Shown: positions 40,852 to 50,945, numbered from the stretch's first letter. The stretch is DNA of 64,000 nt from Bacillus zhangzhouensis (GCA_025809375.1 CP099514.1:1674001-1738000); one strand, 5' to 3'. Numbers and translations: made by a program. The notes: generated by a model from the sequence alone, not told the origin.

Positions 40852-41988
40852 TCATTCTGATGCATTCTTTCTACTTTCTGTCATTTGCTTCCATACAGAT
40901 CCTTTCGCTTCTTCTCCATGCTCAATGCGCTCAATCGCCATTTTCACTTGAAGACTGACTTCAAACTCAGGGTCTTGCTCTGCTTCTTTTAATGCTTCAA
41001 GTGCCGTTTCGTCCCCTACTTCATAAAGGAACATAGCTGCACGCCAGCGGACGAGCTTACTCGAGTCCTTTAATGCTGCGATCATGGCTTCTATTGCACT
41101 AGGATCACCAAGGTCAGAAATGCAGTCCCCAGCCGTTCTGCGGACTGTAACTGTTTTGTCTGCGAGTCCCTTATATAAAATAGGCAGAATGGCAGGATCT
41201 TCAATCATGCCAGCATTCACAACGGCTTGTCTGCGAATAGACGTTTTTGGGTCCTCCATTGCTTTCATTAAAACAGGTATATCCTTTTGCTCTGGCTGCA
41301 TTTGCTCTAAATGGGCAAAACGTTTTTTCCAATCTTCCTCTTGTAGCATGACTTCTGTTACATCATATGCTTTTCGGTTCACCTGTCTATCTACAGCTTC
41401 CTGCCCTTCTTTGACCGCCTTTGTTAATCGGGCTAAACGCTCATCATCATAAGCTGCTTGCAGCTCCTCGGTAACTTCCTGACCGATATCAGCAAATTCC
41501 CCAAAACGAACGCCGTGTTCTTTCCACACACGTTCAAATACGACATTGTCTGAGCTGCTTCTAAGCTTTAAAATGGCTGCTTGAAAACGTTCAGGCATGC
41601 CAAACCGCTCTTCTCTTTCACCGTCTGACAGTTTGACCTGCATCGGAATCCCATTAAACATTTGGACAAACACTTTCACTTCACCAAATGTGTCATCTGC
41701 TGACTGCGATCCTTCCTGAAGGCCTTCTGTTTCTTGTCCAAAGGCTTCTCTGACCTGTTGTAAAATACCCTGCCAGTCAAACTTTGCATTTCGCTCGACC
41801 GCTAAGAAATCTGCGACATGATAAACCCCTTTTACACCTTCAATGCTTAAAATACGCTTGATCATTTCTGGGGCTTCGTCTTTTTGATCCTTTTTGTAGT
41901 TGTTGCTTTTACCGCCGGCAAGTGCTTCTGTCAAAATAACCTTCATGGTATTCGGACTTGGCGTCGGTTCTATGGCTGTTATTTTCAT
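40852..41988 (-). CDS. ypgR: YpgR/CvfC-like HEAT-repeat protein with NifU-N-like domain
   Basis: Start at ATG 41988 after AAGGAGGATA (378 residues). N-terminal ~90 residues match the Nfu/NifU scaffold N-domain (PTPSPNTMKVIL, DFLAVERNAKFDW); the C-terminal half holds HEAT-like repeats (DKTVTVRRTAGDCISDLGDP, KDSSKLVRWRAAMFLYEVGD). Related to conserved virulence factor C of staphylococci. Precise role unknown. Confidence 0.85.
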   Translation of the reverse strand: MKITAIEPTPSPNTMKVILTEALAGGKSNNYKKDQKDEAPEMIKRILSIEGVKGVYHVADFLAVERNAKFDWQGILQQVREAFGQETEGLQEGSQSADDTFGEVKVFVQMFNGIPMQVKLSDGEREERFGMPERFQAAILKLRSSSDNVVFERVWKEHGVRFGEFADIGQEVTEELQAAYDDERLARLTKAVKEGQEAVDRQVNRKAYDVTEVMLQEEDWKKRFAHLEQMQPEQKDIPVLMKAMEDPKTSIRRQAVVNAGMIEDPAILPILYKGLADKTVTVRRTAGDCISDLGDPSAIEAMIAALKDSSKLVRWRAAMFLYEVGDETALEALKEAEQDPEFEVSLQVKMAIERIEHGEEAKGSVWKQMTESRKNASE

Positions 41989-42018
41989 TGATATATCCTC
42001 CTTACACACATAAAGACC

Positions 42019-42642
42019 CTACTCACTTGTAAGGCCGCATTCTTCTTTCCACTTCCTGATAAATAAACTCATCAATTCATGCCGCTCATCAGCAAGCTGC
42101 TTCCCTGCATGAGTGTTCATCAAGTCTTTTAATTTGAGCAGTTTTTCTTCCATATGCTTTAGCACAGAGTCTTGCTGCATGTCCTTTGTATAATGACGCT
42201 CACCTTTTGCGCCAGCATACGTAAACACTCTTGCGATACCGCTTGCTCCTATCGCATCGAGCCTATCCGCATCTTGAACAATGGCCCCTTCTAACGTCAT
42301 CGGCCTAAACTGCTTATACCGATGACGAAAAGACATCGTTGTAATGATATCCATGATATAGCGGATATCCCGCGTGTCCATTTCCCACAAAAGGAGCTGG
42401 TGCTCAAGCTGCTCCTCGGTGACCTTCCATTCACTTGACAGTTTTCCATCAATTAAATCATGTACAATTGCTGTCATTTCAATAATAAATAAAGAGCCGC
42501 CCTCCTGATTTGCAATACGAACAGCAAGCTGGCGCACACGAGCAACATGAGCCTGATCGTGTCCAGTCGGTTCATCCTTCAGCCTGTCTGAAACAAAGGA
42601 GGCAGCTGCCTCCAATTGTTTTCGCTGCATGACCGTCAGCAT
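42019..42642 (-). CDS. ypgQ: YpgQ, HD-domain phosphohydrolase
   Basis: 207 residues; HD superfamily metal motif H...HD...D is visible as GHDQAHVARV and AIVHDLIDG, with QDADRLDAIGA as the last aspartate. Such enzymes hydrolyse (d)NTP or related phosphates. The ATG at 42642 lies two bases after the bsaA stop, so it is coupled to bsaA. Confidence 0.88.
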   Translation of the reverse strand: MLTVMQRKQLEAAASFVSDRLKDEPTGHDQAHVARVRQLAVRIANQEGGSLFIIEMTAIVHDLIDGKLSSEWKVTEEQLEHQLLLWEMDTRDIRYIMDIITTMSFRHRYKQFRPMTLEGAIVQDADRLDAIGASGIARVFTYAGAKGERHYTKDMQQDSVLKHMEEKLLKLKDLMNTHAGKQLADERHELMSLFIRKWKEECGLTSE

Positions 42643-42643
42643 C

Positions 42644-43126
42644 TTATTTGTCCAACAGAGCGATGATTGAGCTTTCTAATTCTTTTGGAGGTGTTTTCGG
42701 AGAGAATCGTTCAGTGACTTCTCCGTTTTGGTCCACAATAAATTTTGTGAAATTCCATTTCACTGTTTTTGTCCCAAGCACACCTTTCGCTTGACTTGTT
42801 AAATGCTTGAAAAGAGGGTGCGCCTCTTCGCCATTGACATCTACTTTCGCAAACATTGGGAAGGTCACGCCATAATTCAAAGAACAGAACTCTTGAATGG
42901 CTTCTTCTCCTTCTGGCTCTTGGTTCATAAATTGGTTACACGGAAATCCTAAAATTTCAAGGCCCTTTTCATGATATTGATCATATAGCTCTTGTAATTG
43001 TTTCAATTGAGGGGTCAGTCCACATTTGCTTGCTGTGTTTACAATAATGAGCACTTTTCCTTTGTAATCTGCCATCGATTTTTCCTGACCGTTAATGGTC
43101 TTGACCTGAATATCATAAATTGACAT
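42644..43126 (-). CDS. bsaA: Thiol peroxidase of the glutathione peroxidase family
   Basis: 160 residues from ATG 43126 (a GTG one codon earlier is possible); GAGGAGG upstream. Catalytic Cys in NTASKCGLTPQ, plus the family ILGFPCNQF and WNFTKFIVD motifs. Reduces peroxides, using thioredoxin or a similar thiol rather than glutathione in Firmicutes. Confidence 0.94.
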   Translation of the reverse strand: MSIYDIQVKTINGQEKSMADYKGKVLIIVNTASKCGLTPQLKQLQELYDQYHEKGLEILGFPCNQFMNQEPEGEEAIQEFCSLNYGVTFPMFAKVDVNGEEAHPLFKHLTSQAKGVLGTKTVKWNFTKFIVDQNGEVTERFSPKTPPKELESSIIALLDK

Positions 43127-43200
43127 CACATAGCCTCCTCGGATTCACTTTTTCCTATCGTAACATGCTTCTTTTAGAAAATCGCTTTTTATGCTCCCGA

Positions 43201-44883
43201 TTAAAAGAGTCCTGTCACACTGCCGTCTTCTAATAAATCCATTTCGAGAGCCGCAGGTTTTTTAGGTAATCCAGGCATTGTCAAAATGCTTCCGGTTAAG
43301 GCCACAATAAACCCTGCTCCTACTGATGGCTTTAACTCGCGAATCGTAATGGTAAAGCCTTTAGGTCTGCCGATTAAAGCTGGATCATCCGAAAGAGAAT
43401 ATTGTGTTTTTGCCATACAAACCGGCAAATGAGCCCAGCCGTTTTCCTCAATGGCAGCCAGCTGCTTTCTTGCTTTGGATGTGAGCGTGACCCCATCTGC
43501 CCCGTATACCACTTTGGCCACTTTAGATAGCTTTTCTTCAATGGAATCATTCTCTTCATACAAATAGGTAAAGTTGTTCTTTTTCTTTTCTATGAGTGAT
43601 GCTAGTTCTTCGGCAAGAGCTGTCCCGCCTTCGCCTCCTTCTTCCCATACATTCACGGCTTTGACTGGATGGCTATGTTTGCCGCACCAATCTTCTATCG
43701 CTTGAATCTCTTCTTTTGTATCCGTCATAAACCTGTTTACCGCGACGATATATGGAAGACCAAAAGCTTGCACGGTTTCAATATGCTTTTCTAAATTATG
43801 TATACCTTCTAATACGGCATGTGCATTCTCTTCTTTGAGTTCCGCTTTCTTCATTCCGCCATGCATCTTTAATGCTCTCACTGTCGCCACAATGACAACT
43901 GCACCAGGTTTGAAATCACCAGCTCTTGTTTTAATGTGCAGGAATTTTTCCGCCCCAAGATCTGCTCCAAATCCTGCTTCTGTTACGACATAATCAGCTA
44001 ATTTTGCTGCCATTTTGGTTGCAATTAAACTATTGCATCCATGAGCAATATTAGCAAAAGGACCGCCATGGACAAGGGCTGGGGTTCCTTCAATCGTTTG
44101 GACAAGGTTCGGTTTGAGCGCGTCTTTTAAAAGTAACGTCAGAACACCTTCATATCCAAGTGCTCCCACTGTGACTGGCTCGCCTTCTTGATTATAAGCA
44201 ACAACAATAGAAGAAAGACGTTGTTTTAAGTCGTTTAAGTCTTCTGCTAAACAGAGGATTGCCATCATTTCGGAAGCAACTGTAATGTCAAATCCGTCTT
44301 CTCTAGGATACCCATTTAACTGACCGCCAAGTCCGACAACGACCTGTCTTAATGCACGATCGTTTAAATCAAGCACCCGCTTCCACACAATACGGCGCAT
44401 GTCGATGCCGAGTTCATTTCCGTGATGAATATGGTTATCAATAAATGCAGATAAGGCGTTATGTGCAGATGTAATGGCATGAAAATCTCCTGTGAAATGA
44501 AGATTGATTTCTTCCATTGGCAGCACCTGTGAATATCCTCCGCCCGCTGCCCCGCCTTTAATCCCCATTGTAGGACCTAATGAAGGCTCACGCATCGCAA
44601 TGATCGCTTTTTTGCCAATTTTTTCAAAGGATTGACCAAGGCCGACTGTTACAGTGGATTTCCCCTCACCTGCTGGCGTAGGGTTGATCGATGTGACAAG
44701 AATCACATGTCCTTCTTTTTGTTCCTTTAAACGGTCAAAAATAGTCAAAGATATTTTCGCTTTTGTGAAACCATAGCATTCTAATTCTTCGTCATGTATT
44801 TGCAGCTTTGCTGCGATGTCTTGAATGGGTCTCAGCTTAGCCTTTTGGGCAATATCAATATCTGATAAATGCTTTGTGATCAT
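43201..44883 (-). CDS. fhs: Formate--tetrahydrofolate ligase
   Basis: 560 residues, the normal family length. P-loop [16 protein letters not shown] near residue 70, [23 protein letters not shown] as signature and [16 protein letters not shown]. Makes 10-formyl-THF from formate, ATP and THF for purines and formylation. AAGGAGG precedes ATG 44883. To my knowledge B. subtilis 168 lacks this gene; here it sits between bsaA and metA. Confidence 0.96.
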   Translation of the reverse strand: MITKHLSDIDIAQKAKLRPIQDIAAKLQIHDEELECYGFTKAKISLTIFDRLKEQKEGHVILVTSINPTPAGEGKSTVTVGLGQSFEKIGKKAIIAMREPSLGPTMGIKGGAAGGGYSQVLPMEEINLHFTGDFHAITSAHNALSAFIDNHIHHGNELGIDMRRIVWKRVLDLNDRALRQVVVGLGGQLNGYPREDGFDITVASEMMAILCLAEDLNDLKQRLSSIVVAYNQEGEPVTVGALGYEGVLTLLLKDALKPNLVQTIEGTPALVHGGPFANIAHGCNSLIATKMAAKLADYVVTEAGFGADLGAEKFLHIKTRAGDFKPGAVVIVATVRALKMHGGMKKAELKEENAHAVLEGIHNLEKHIETVQAFGLPYIVAVNRFMTDTKEEIQAIEDWCGKHSHPVKAVNVWEEGGEGGTALAEELASLIEKKKNNFTYLYEENDSIEEKLSKVAKVVYGADGVTLTSKARKQLAAIEENGWAHLPVCMAKTQYSLSDDPALIGRPKGFTITIRELKPSVGAGFIVALTGSILTMPGLPKKPAALEMDLLEDGSVTGLF

Positions 44884-44956
44884 AACAAAACGGCCTCCTT
44901 GTTTTACAGAAACAGCATTTTTTTGCTCTATTTTTCATTGTAACATAATTGAAACA

Positions 44957-44985
44957 TTGAAATATCGCCAGAAAGTTCCTATAAT
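44957..44985 (+). promoter_or_regulatory. Sigma-A promoter of metA
   Basis: TTGAAA (44957-44962), 17 bases, TATAAT (44980-44985). The leader to TTG 45021 is only about 30 bases, too short for a SAM riboswitch. Confidence 0.8.
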
Positions 44986-45020
44986 GAAGTGAAATTAGCT
45001 TTGGTTCAGGGGGTGGCGAG

Positions 45021-45929
45021 TTGCCTATTAACATACCAGTTCATCTGCCGGCAAAACAAATACTAGAGAGCGAAAATATTTTCGTCATGGATGAGACAAG
45101 GGCATTCAAGCAAGATATCCGTCCTTTGAATATTGTGATTTTAAATTTAATGCCAAAAAAAATACAAACTGAAACGCAGCTGCTGAGAATGCTCGGAAAT
45201 TCTCCTTTACAAGTGTACTTTACGTTTTTGATTCCAAGTACACATACGCCGAAGAATACGTCGAGAGAGCATCTAGATGAATTTTATACGACCTTTGAAT
45301 CGATTCGCCATAAAAAATTTGATGGAATGATCATTACTGGCGCACCAATTGAGCACTTACCTTTTGAAGAAGTTTCTTATTGGAAAGAACTGCAGGACAT
45401 TTTGGACTGGAGTAAAACCAATGTGACGTCTACCCTTCATATTTGCTGGGGAGCACAGGCAGGTTTATATCACCATTACGGGATTGAAAAAATCAAGCTT
45501 CCCGAGAAAAAATTTGGCGTATTTGAGCATATTGTGAAAGAGAAAAAAGAAAGATTAGTCAGAGGTTTCGATGAAGTATACTATGTCCCACATTCTAGGC
45601 ATACAGATATTAATACAGAACAATTAAAAAACACCCCGAATTTGAAAGTCTTGAGTATGTCTGAGGAAGCAGGTGTTTGTTTAATTGTTTCAGATGATGA
45701 TAAACAAGTATTTTTAACTGGACATCCTGAATATGATACAGAAACATTGATGCAGGAATATGAAAGAGATTTGTTGAAACATGATACAGTCGAAAAACCT
45801 GTCCACTATTTTATAGAAGATGGTGACACATTCATTCCAGTAAATCGCTGGAAAGCCCATGCAACCTTATTGTTTATGAATTGGCTTAATTATTATGTTT
45901 ATCAAGAAACACCATACGTTTGGGAATAA
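45021..45929 (+). CDS. metA: Homoserine O-acetyltransferase (MetA)
   Basis: 302 residues starting at TTG 45021 behind CAGGGGG. Catalytic Cys142 (HICWGAQAG), His235 and Glu237 (GHPEYD) fall at the family positions. Residue 111 is Glu ([11 protein letters not shown]); in MetA enzymes Glu111 goes with acetyl-CoA and Gly111 with succinyl-CoA, so this enzyme should make O-acetylhomoserine despite frequent succinyl annotation. First committed step of methionine synthesis. Confidence 0.93.
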   Translation: MPINIPVHLPAKQILESENIFVMDETRAFKQDIRPLNIVILNLMPKKIQTETQLLRMLGNSPLQVYFTFLIPSTHTPKNTSREHLDEFYTTFESIRHKKFDGMIITGAPIEHLPFEEVSYWKELQDILDWSKTNVTSTLHICWGAQAGLYHHYGIEKIKLPEKKFGVFEHIVKEKKERLVRGFDEVYYVPHSRHTDINTEQLKNTPNLKVLSMSEEAGVCLIVSDDDKQVFLTGHPEYDTETLMQEYERDLLKHDTVEKPVHYFIEDGDTFIPVNRWKAHATLLFMNWLNYYVYQETPYVWE

Positions 45930-46156
45930 AATAGACTGTGATCTGATGATAAATCGTCAAAATGTGTTAAAATACAAATGGCTCTGTCTTCCATATCAAT
46001 TGAATCTGTTTGTTTTTTAAAATTAGTTTAATTCTTTCGTAACGAATGATATGCTCTAACTGTTTATATGTTATCTTTATGTATATGTAGACCTATGAGA
46101 TTAATAGTTTTCGTACGAAGTTTTGTTGTTGTTGATTACATTTGAGGTGAATATTC

Positions 46157-47308
46157 TTGAATACCAATAAAAAAATATTAATCTTGACCGCAAATTATGG
46201 AAATGGGCATATGCAGGTAGCAAAAACACTGTATGATGAATGCAAATCCCAAGGGTTTGAACATGTTGTAGTTTCTAATTTGTATCAAGAATCGAATCCC
46301 ATTGTGTCAGAAGTGACTCAATATTTATACTTGAAGAGCTTTTCCATTGGGAAACAATTTTATCGCTTGTTTTATTACGGTGTAGATAAAATTTACAATA
46401 AACGCAAATTTAACATTTATTTAAAGATGGGAAATAAGCGTCTCGATGAATTAATTCAGTTACACAATCCGGATATCATCATTATTACATTCCCAATGAT
46501 TGTTGTACCAGAATACCGAAACAAAACTGGTAAAGTGATTCCGACTTTTAATGTCATGACCGATTTTTGTCTCCATAAGATCTGGGTACATGAAAACATC
46601 GACCGATACTATGTTGCAACCGATTATGTGAAACAAAAATTAGTGGAAATCGGCACACATCCAAACGATGTCAAGGTGACAGGCATTCCTATTAGACCAC
46701 AGTTTGAAGCAGACGTGCCAAAATCCATGATCTATGAGAAATACGGATTATCATCAGACAAAAAAGTTCTTCTCATCATGGCTGGTGCTCACGGTGTACT
46801 AAAAAATGTGAGAGAATTATGTGAGGCGCTGCTTCACGACAGTGAAGTACAAATTGTTGTTGTATGCGGGAAAAATGCAGCGCTGAAACAATCGCTTAGC
46901 GTTCTTGAACAAGCACACCCAGATCAATTGAAGGCGCTTGGATATGTGGAACAAATTGATGAATTGTTCAGAGTAACAGATTGTATGATTACAAAACCAG
47001 GCGGCATTACTTTAACAGAAGCAACTGCAATCGGTGTCCCTGTCATTCTTTATAAGCCTGTCCCTGGACAAGAAAAGGAAAATGCTCTTTTCTTTGAGGA
47101 TTATGGCGCTGCCATTGTCATTAACAGACATGAAGACATTTTAGCATCTGTGACCAACTTGCTGCAGGACGAGGAAAAATTAGAAACAATGAAACAAAAC
47201 ATGAAAAAACTGCACATCAAACAATCTTCTCAAACCATTTTGAAAGATATTGTCAAACAGTCAGATCTCATCATGAATAACAAAACATATGCTCGCGCAT
47301 TATCATAA
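46157..47308 (+). CDS. ugtP: Diglucosyldiacylglycerol synthase UgtP
   Basis: 383 residues starting at TTG 46157 after TTGAGGTGA. MGDG synthase-type GT28: ILTANYGNGHMQVAK lipid-binding N-domain, FNVMTDFCLHKIWVH, and the UDP-sugar site CMITKPGGITLTEATAIGVPVI. Adds glucose to diacylglycerol for lipoteichoic acid anchors and, in B. subtilis, couples UDP-glucose level to cell size through FtsZ. Confidence 0.95.
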   Translation: MNTNKKILILTANYGNGHMQVAKTLYDECKSQGFEHVVVSNLYQESNPIVSEVTQYLYLKSFSIGKQFYRLFYYGVDKIYNKRKFNIYLKMGNKRLDELIQLHNPDIIIITFPMIVVPEYRNKTGKVIPTFNVMTDFCLHKIWVHENIDRYYVATDYVKQKLVEIGTHPNDVKVTGIPIRPQFEADVPKSMIYEKYGLSSDKKVLLIMAGAHGVLKNVRELCEALLHDSEVQIVVVCGKNAALKQSLSVLEQAHPDQLKALGYVEQIDELFRVTDCMITKPGGITLTEATAIGVPVILYKPVPGQEKENALFFEDYGAAIVINRHEDILASVTNLLQDEEKLETMKQNMKKLHIKQSSQTILKDIVKQSDLIMNNKTYARALS

Positions 47309-47339
47309 AAAGGTGTCCGTCAATGACGGACACCTTTTT
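47307..47339. terminator. Bidirectional terminator between ugtP and the AIM24-like gene
   Basis: Perfect arms AAAAAGGTGTCCGTCA and TGACGGACACCTTTTT with a one-base centre. Confidence 0.88.
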
Positions 47340-47341
47340 CT

Positions 47342-48043
47342 TTACCCTTGATTTCCATTTGTTGTGTATACTTCTTCAAACGGCTGAACGACAACAAAGC
47401 CGCTACCGGTAAACTTCATTTGAATTGACTCTCCGCTTCCCCTGCCAATAAAGGTTTTAAAGGAAACATCTGTCACAAATTCAGTTTTTAAATCCCCTGA
47501 CCACGCAACAGTCGCATTCGTATCTGTATAAACAGAGTCACCCGGCTGAACAATGAGCGTCAGCGGCTCATAATGGCTTGTGATTGCAACTAAGCCCGGC
47601 CCATCTAATTTGACATTAAATAATCCGCCTGCAAGCATACCAGACACTTTTTTCATCAATTTGATATCCCAGCGGACAGACGGTTCAAATGCGAGCAGGT
47701 CGTTTCCATTAACAAAAATGGATTCCCCTTGAGCCAAACGAAGAATCGAGATTTTTTTGCCTTGATCTGCCACATATAATTTTCCATCACCTGTCGCCTT
47801 CATTAGTGAGGTGCCTTCTCCTGAGAGCATTTTTTTGAACATCTTTGAGACGCCGTGCTCAAAAACACCCTCACGTTCAAATTTGATTTTCCCTCGATAG
47901 GAAACCATGGAACCTGTTTTTGCCCAAATGGTGTCCGTCAAATTAATTTCTAAAAGTCTTGATGTTTCAAGTTCGAAGACCCCTTCTCCTTTATCTTCTT
48001 GCTGCGTATTCTGAACAAATTCTTCTAGTGTATAACGATTCAT
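47342..48043 (-). CDS. AIM24-family protein
   Basis: Start at ATG 48043 after AAAGAGGTG (233 residues). All-beta TRAP/AIM24 fold: WAKTGSMVSYRGKIKFE, LMKATGDGKLYVADQGK, SIFVNGNDLLAFEPSV and the Gly-rich VKLDGPGLVAITSHY. Bacterial members are of unknown function. I do not recall it at this place in B. subtilis. Confidence 0.82.
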   Translation of the reverse strand: MNRYTLEEFVQNTQQEDKGEGVFELETSRLLEINLTDTIWAKTGSMVSYRGKIKFEREGVFEHGVSKMFKKMLSGEGTSLMKATGDGKLYVADQGKKISILRLAQGESIFVNGNDLLAFEPSVRWDIKLMKKVSGMLAGGLFNVKLDGPGLVAITSHYEPLTLIVQPGDSVYTDTNATVAWSGDLKTEFVTDVSFKTFIGRGSGESIQMKFTGSGFVVVQPFEEVYTTNGNQG

Positions 48044-48180
48044 GATTGCACCTCTTTCTGTATTTTTTTTATATACGGACATGCTGCACGTTAGGTTCCG
48101 AAAAAAACGTTTTATATTTCATTGTTATTCACCAAAAAAACAAAAAAGCAAATATTCTGCTCAAAATTTGGCTCGCCTGC

Positions 48181-48209
48181 TTGACGCTTTACTTTTGATG
48201 GTGTATAGT
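48181..48209 (+). promoter_or_regulatory. Sigma-A promoter of cspD
   Basis: TTGACG (48181-48186), 17 bases, TATAGT (48204-48209); gives a ~88-base 5' leader, typical of cold-shock mRNAs. Confidence 0.75.
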
Positions 48210-48303
48210 GAAACCATCATTTAACAACTGCAAAGTCGTTAGGTGTGAAAATTTTTTTTAGTATGCCAAAAGGTGTGCTACAGTACTAGGAGGAAAAAGC
48301 AAT

Positions 48304-48504
48304 ATGCAAAACGGTAAAGTAAAGTGGTTCAATAATGAAAAAGGTTTCGGCTTCATTGAAGTTGAAGGCGGAGACGATGTATTCGTTCACTTCACAGCTA
48401 TCGAAGGTGACGGCTACAAGTCTTTAGAAGAAGGACAAGAAGTTTCTTTTGAAATCGTTGAAGGTAATCGTGGACCTCAAGCTGCAAACGTAACAAAACT
48501 TTAA
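48304..48504 (+). CDS. cspD: Cold shock protein CspD
   Basis: 66 residues, essentially the B. subtilis CspD sequence. RNP1 (KGFGFIEV) and RNP2 (VFVHF) nucleic-acid motifs are intact. AGGAGGAAAAAG precedes the ATG. An RNA chaperone that keeps mRNA single-stranded in the cold. Confidence 0.97.
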   Translation: MQNGKVKWFNNEKGFGFIEVEGGDDVFVHFTAIEGDGYKSLEEGQEVSFEIVEGNRGPQAANVTKL

Positions 48505-48530
48505 TCAACTAAATCAATGATGAAACGACA

Positions 48531-48562
48531 AAATAAAGAGAGGCCTATGCCTCTCTTATTTG
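48531..48562. terminator. Bidirectional terminator between cspD and degR
   Basis: AGAGAGGC/GCCTCTCT stem with CTAT loop and A/T-rich flanks. Confidence 0.8.
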
Positions 48563-48738
48563 ATTTTCAGCTGAATTTCAATTGCTAAAATATTTTGCTT
48601 CAGTCGTTGTTCAATTTCAGAAATATCTTTTTCGAGAAAAGGTCTTCCCTTCTTTGCTACATCTACTAGCTGCTCTAGATCACTGTATACTTCTTGAAAC
48701 GTTCGATGTAATACCGTTTCAAAATCCTTATTATTCAT
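48556..48738 (-). CDS. degR: DegR-like 60-residue protein
   Basis: 60 residues, helical, acidic/basic mix (FQEVYSDLEQLVDVAKKG; FLEKDISEIEQRLKQN). B. subtilis degR, which stabilises phosphorylated DegU, has the same length and the same place after cspD. The name rests on position and size more than on motifs. Confidence 0.6.
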   Translation of the reverse strand: MNNKDFETVLHRTFQEVYSDLEQLVDVAKKGRPFLEKDISEIEQRLKQNILAIEIQLKIK

Positions 48739-48908
48739 GCCGGCCTTCCCCTTTTCCTCTATTATCCGTTACTTAGTCAAAAAGTAACTCAATCAAAACT
48801 TTCTATAGTTATATCGGCTCATTTTTCAGAATATGTTCTATTTTTACACATTCTATCTGTTTTTTTTTCATGAGTAGATGTTTGAGCAGGGAAATCCGGG
48901 GCGACCGC

Positions 48909-49091
48909 TTACTTTTTAAGCAACATCTGTCCGTATTCTTTTATTTTCTCTCCTACTGTGCATTGCTGAATACAAAAGGAGTGGGCATATTTTTTGCCAA
49001 ATTCTTTTCGAAAATGCTTCTTAATGAAACACTCTGAACAATACGTGTCTTGGAGATCCGTCAATTCTTGTACTGCTGTTTTTTTATCCAC
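48909..49091 (-). CDS. ypeQ: YpeQ, Cys-rich zinc-binding protein
   Basis: 60 residues with four cysteines (YCSEC, then SFCIQQC) suited to one zinc. Stops short of any known catalytic domain. One base downstream of ypeP stop, so cotranscribed. Function unknown. Confidence 0.75.
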   Translation of the reverse strand: MDKKTAVQELTDLQDTYCSECFIKKHFRKEFGKKYAHSFCIQQCTVGEKIKEYGQMLLKK

Positions 49092-49092
49092 A

Positions 49093-49764
49093 TTATTCAG
49101 CTCCGTCTGCTTCTAATTTCAATTTACTTTCGATTGGGACGTCTGCAAGCATCTGCCTTGCAAGCTGATCCGCTTCTGCATTTTGTTTACGATCGATGAA
49201 TTCATAGGTTGGCGTGAGCTTCAGCTCCTTTAAAGCCGCTTCAATCCGGTCGAGCCATTTGTTATGTACATCATCATAACAAGGCCATTCTCCTTTTAAT
49301 TGATTCATGACAACAAGTGAATCGCCTTTAATCGTGACAGAATTTCTGCTTGCTCCAAGGTCTTTTAACGCTTTTACTGCCTCAAATAAAGCTGCATACT
49401 CTGCTTCATTATTGGTGATTCCTTGGAAGGGCTGATTTTTTCTCAAACGATAAGCATCTTCTCCGAGTTTATAGTAGACGACAACCCCAAGGCCGGAGTC
49501 GCCTGTTTCTTTGAGAAAACTTGCATCAAAATAGACTTGAAGCTGATCAGGTTCAAGCTTTAGTTCTTCATTTAGTTTTTCAAGTTCTTTAATAGACCAC
49601 ATCGCTCCTTTTTCATCTTCAAATGATAGGAGTGACTGTGGTTCTTTTTTATCGATATGTTTTGCTAAAATCAAGGCCTCTTTTAGCTCCATCCAATCTT
49701 CTTGGAAAAAAGCAATGAACCCAATCGATTTCACTTTCATTGTATAGTGTGCTCTAAATTTCAT
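49093..49764 (-). CDS. ypeP: YpeP, RNase HI-like protein
   Basis: 223 residues. N-terminal ~75 residues are unassigned; the C-terminal part is RNase H fold with acidic residues in VYFDASF, NNEAEYAALFEA, IKGDSLVV and NAEADQLAR, i.e. the D-E-D-D set looks present. Whether it cleaves RNA-DNA hybrids is uncertain; the B. subtilis homologue is not a major RNase H. Confidence 0.82.
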   Translation of the reverse strand: MKFRAHYTMKVKSIGFIAFFQEDWMELKEALILAKHIDKKEPQSLLSFEDEKGAMWSIKELEKLNEELKLEPDQLQVYFDASFLKETGDSGLGVVVYYKLGEDAYRLRKNQPFQGITNNEAEYAALFEAVKALKDLGASRNSVTIKGDSLVVMNQLKGEWPCYDDVHNKWLDRIEAALKELKLTPTYEFIDRKQNAEADQLARQMLADVPIESKLKLEADGAE

Positions 49765-49858
49765 TGATCACATCGCCTTCCCGTGCTTTTAAGGTAAACG
49801 TTCGTTATGCTATAATCAAAAAGTTACATTTTAGAATGAGAAAGGAAGTTCATGTCAC

Positions 49859-50548
49859 TTGTTTAATGAAAGTATTTGGATCTTATTTGCGATCATTCAT
49901 TTTATCATTGTTCTTCTATTTTATAAAGGATTTGGCAAGATGGGCCTTTTCGTTTGGATTGGCTTTGCGACGGTTGCTGCAAATTTACAAGTGGTCAAAA
50001 CCGTTGAATTGTTTGGCTTAACGGCAACACTTGGAAACATTTTATATGGCAGTGTATTCTTTGCAACGGATGTATTAAATGAAAAATATGGACAAAATGA
50101 AGCGAGAAAAGCTGTCTGGATTGGCTTTGCCACCCTTTTAACGCTAACTGTTGTCATGCAGGAGGCTTTGCTTTTTCATCCCGCTCCATCTGACATTTCT
50201 CAAACATCGCTGGAAACCATATTTGGCTTTATGCCAAGGGTTGCACTTGGCAGTCTTGCTGCTTATATCATCAGTCAAATGGTAGATGTTTATGTATATT
50301 CGTTTATTCGCCGGATATTTCCTTCCGATGGTGCACTCTGGGTGCGTAACGCTGGGAGTACGATGATGAGCCAGCTGCTTGATACACTGATCTTCACAAC
50401 CATTGCCTTTTTTGGCATCTATCCATTTCATGTATGGATCGAAATCTTCCTCACGACTTATGTGATTAAATTTATCGTGGCCGCGATTGCGACACCGTAC
50501 GCGTATGCAGCGAAAAAAATGGTTCCGCTTGATGAAAGGGTGAAGTAA
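49859..50548 (+). CDS. ypdP: YpdP, queuosine precursor transporter family
   Basis: 229 residues from TTG 49859 after GAAAGGAAG. Six membrane helices of the VUT_1/YhhQ family that imports queuosine precursors; [20 protein letters not shown] and [17 protein letters not shown] are diagnostic. Divergent from ypeP, coupled to ypdQ (stop one base before its GTG). Confidence 0.85.
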   Translation: MFNESIWILFAIIHFIIVLLFYKGFGKMGLFVWIGFATVAANLQVVKTVELFGLTATLGNILYGSVFFATDVLNEKYGQNEARKAVWIGFATLLTLTVVMQEALLFHPAPSDISQTSLETIFGFMPRVALGSLAAYIISQMVDVYVYSFIRRIFPSDGALWVRNAGSTMMSQLLDTLIFTTIAFFGIYPFHVWIEIFLTTYVIKFIVAAIATPYAYAAKKMVPLDERVK

Positions 50549-50549
50549 T

Positions 50550-50945
50550 GTGCCAGCTGAAATATACATTGATGGTGCTAGCGCGGGTAATCCAGGTCCT
50601 TCTGGCATCGGCATTTTCATTAAATATGATGGAAAGGCAGAATCTTTCTCGATTCCTCTCGGATCAATGAGCAATCACGAAGCAGAATTTTCCGCTCTCA
50701 TTGAAGGGATGAAAATCTGCATAGAAAAAGGACTGCGCTCTGTTTCATTTCGAACAGATTCACAAGTAGTTGACCGTACGGCCAATGCAGGATTTGCTAA
50801 AAATCAAGCCTTTCAATATTTTATAAAAGAGATGATTGAGCTTCAAAAGCAGTTTGATTTATTTTTCATTAAGTGGATTCCAAGCAAAGAAAATCAAGTA
50901 GCTGATCAGCTCGCTAGAAAAGCGATTCATCTTTCTAAAGGATGA
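50550..50945 (+). CDS. ypdQ: YpdQ, RNase HI homologue
   Basis: 131 residues from GTG 50550. RNase HI fold: [36 protein letters not shown] and [11 protein letters not shown] carry the four acidic positions. The basic protrusion of E. coli RNase HI is missing. B. subtilis YpdQ has little RNase H activity as I recall. Coupled to ypdP. Confidence 0.88.
   Translation: MPAEIYIDGASAGNPGPSGIGIFIKYDGKAESFSIPLGSMSNHEAEFSALIEGMKICIEKGLRSVSFRTDSQVVDRTANAGFAKNQAFQYFIKEMIELQKQFDLFFIKWIPSKENQVADQLARKAIHLSKG

Noticed and set aside
44884-45020. SAM riboswitch (S-box) before metA
   Set aside because: The promoter leaves only about 30 bases of leader, and no S-box core was found.
50144-50674. 176-codon minus-strand frame opposite ypdP and ypdQ
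   Set aside because: Both plus-strand genes have clear family motifs; the antisense frame has none and no ribosome site.
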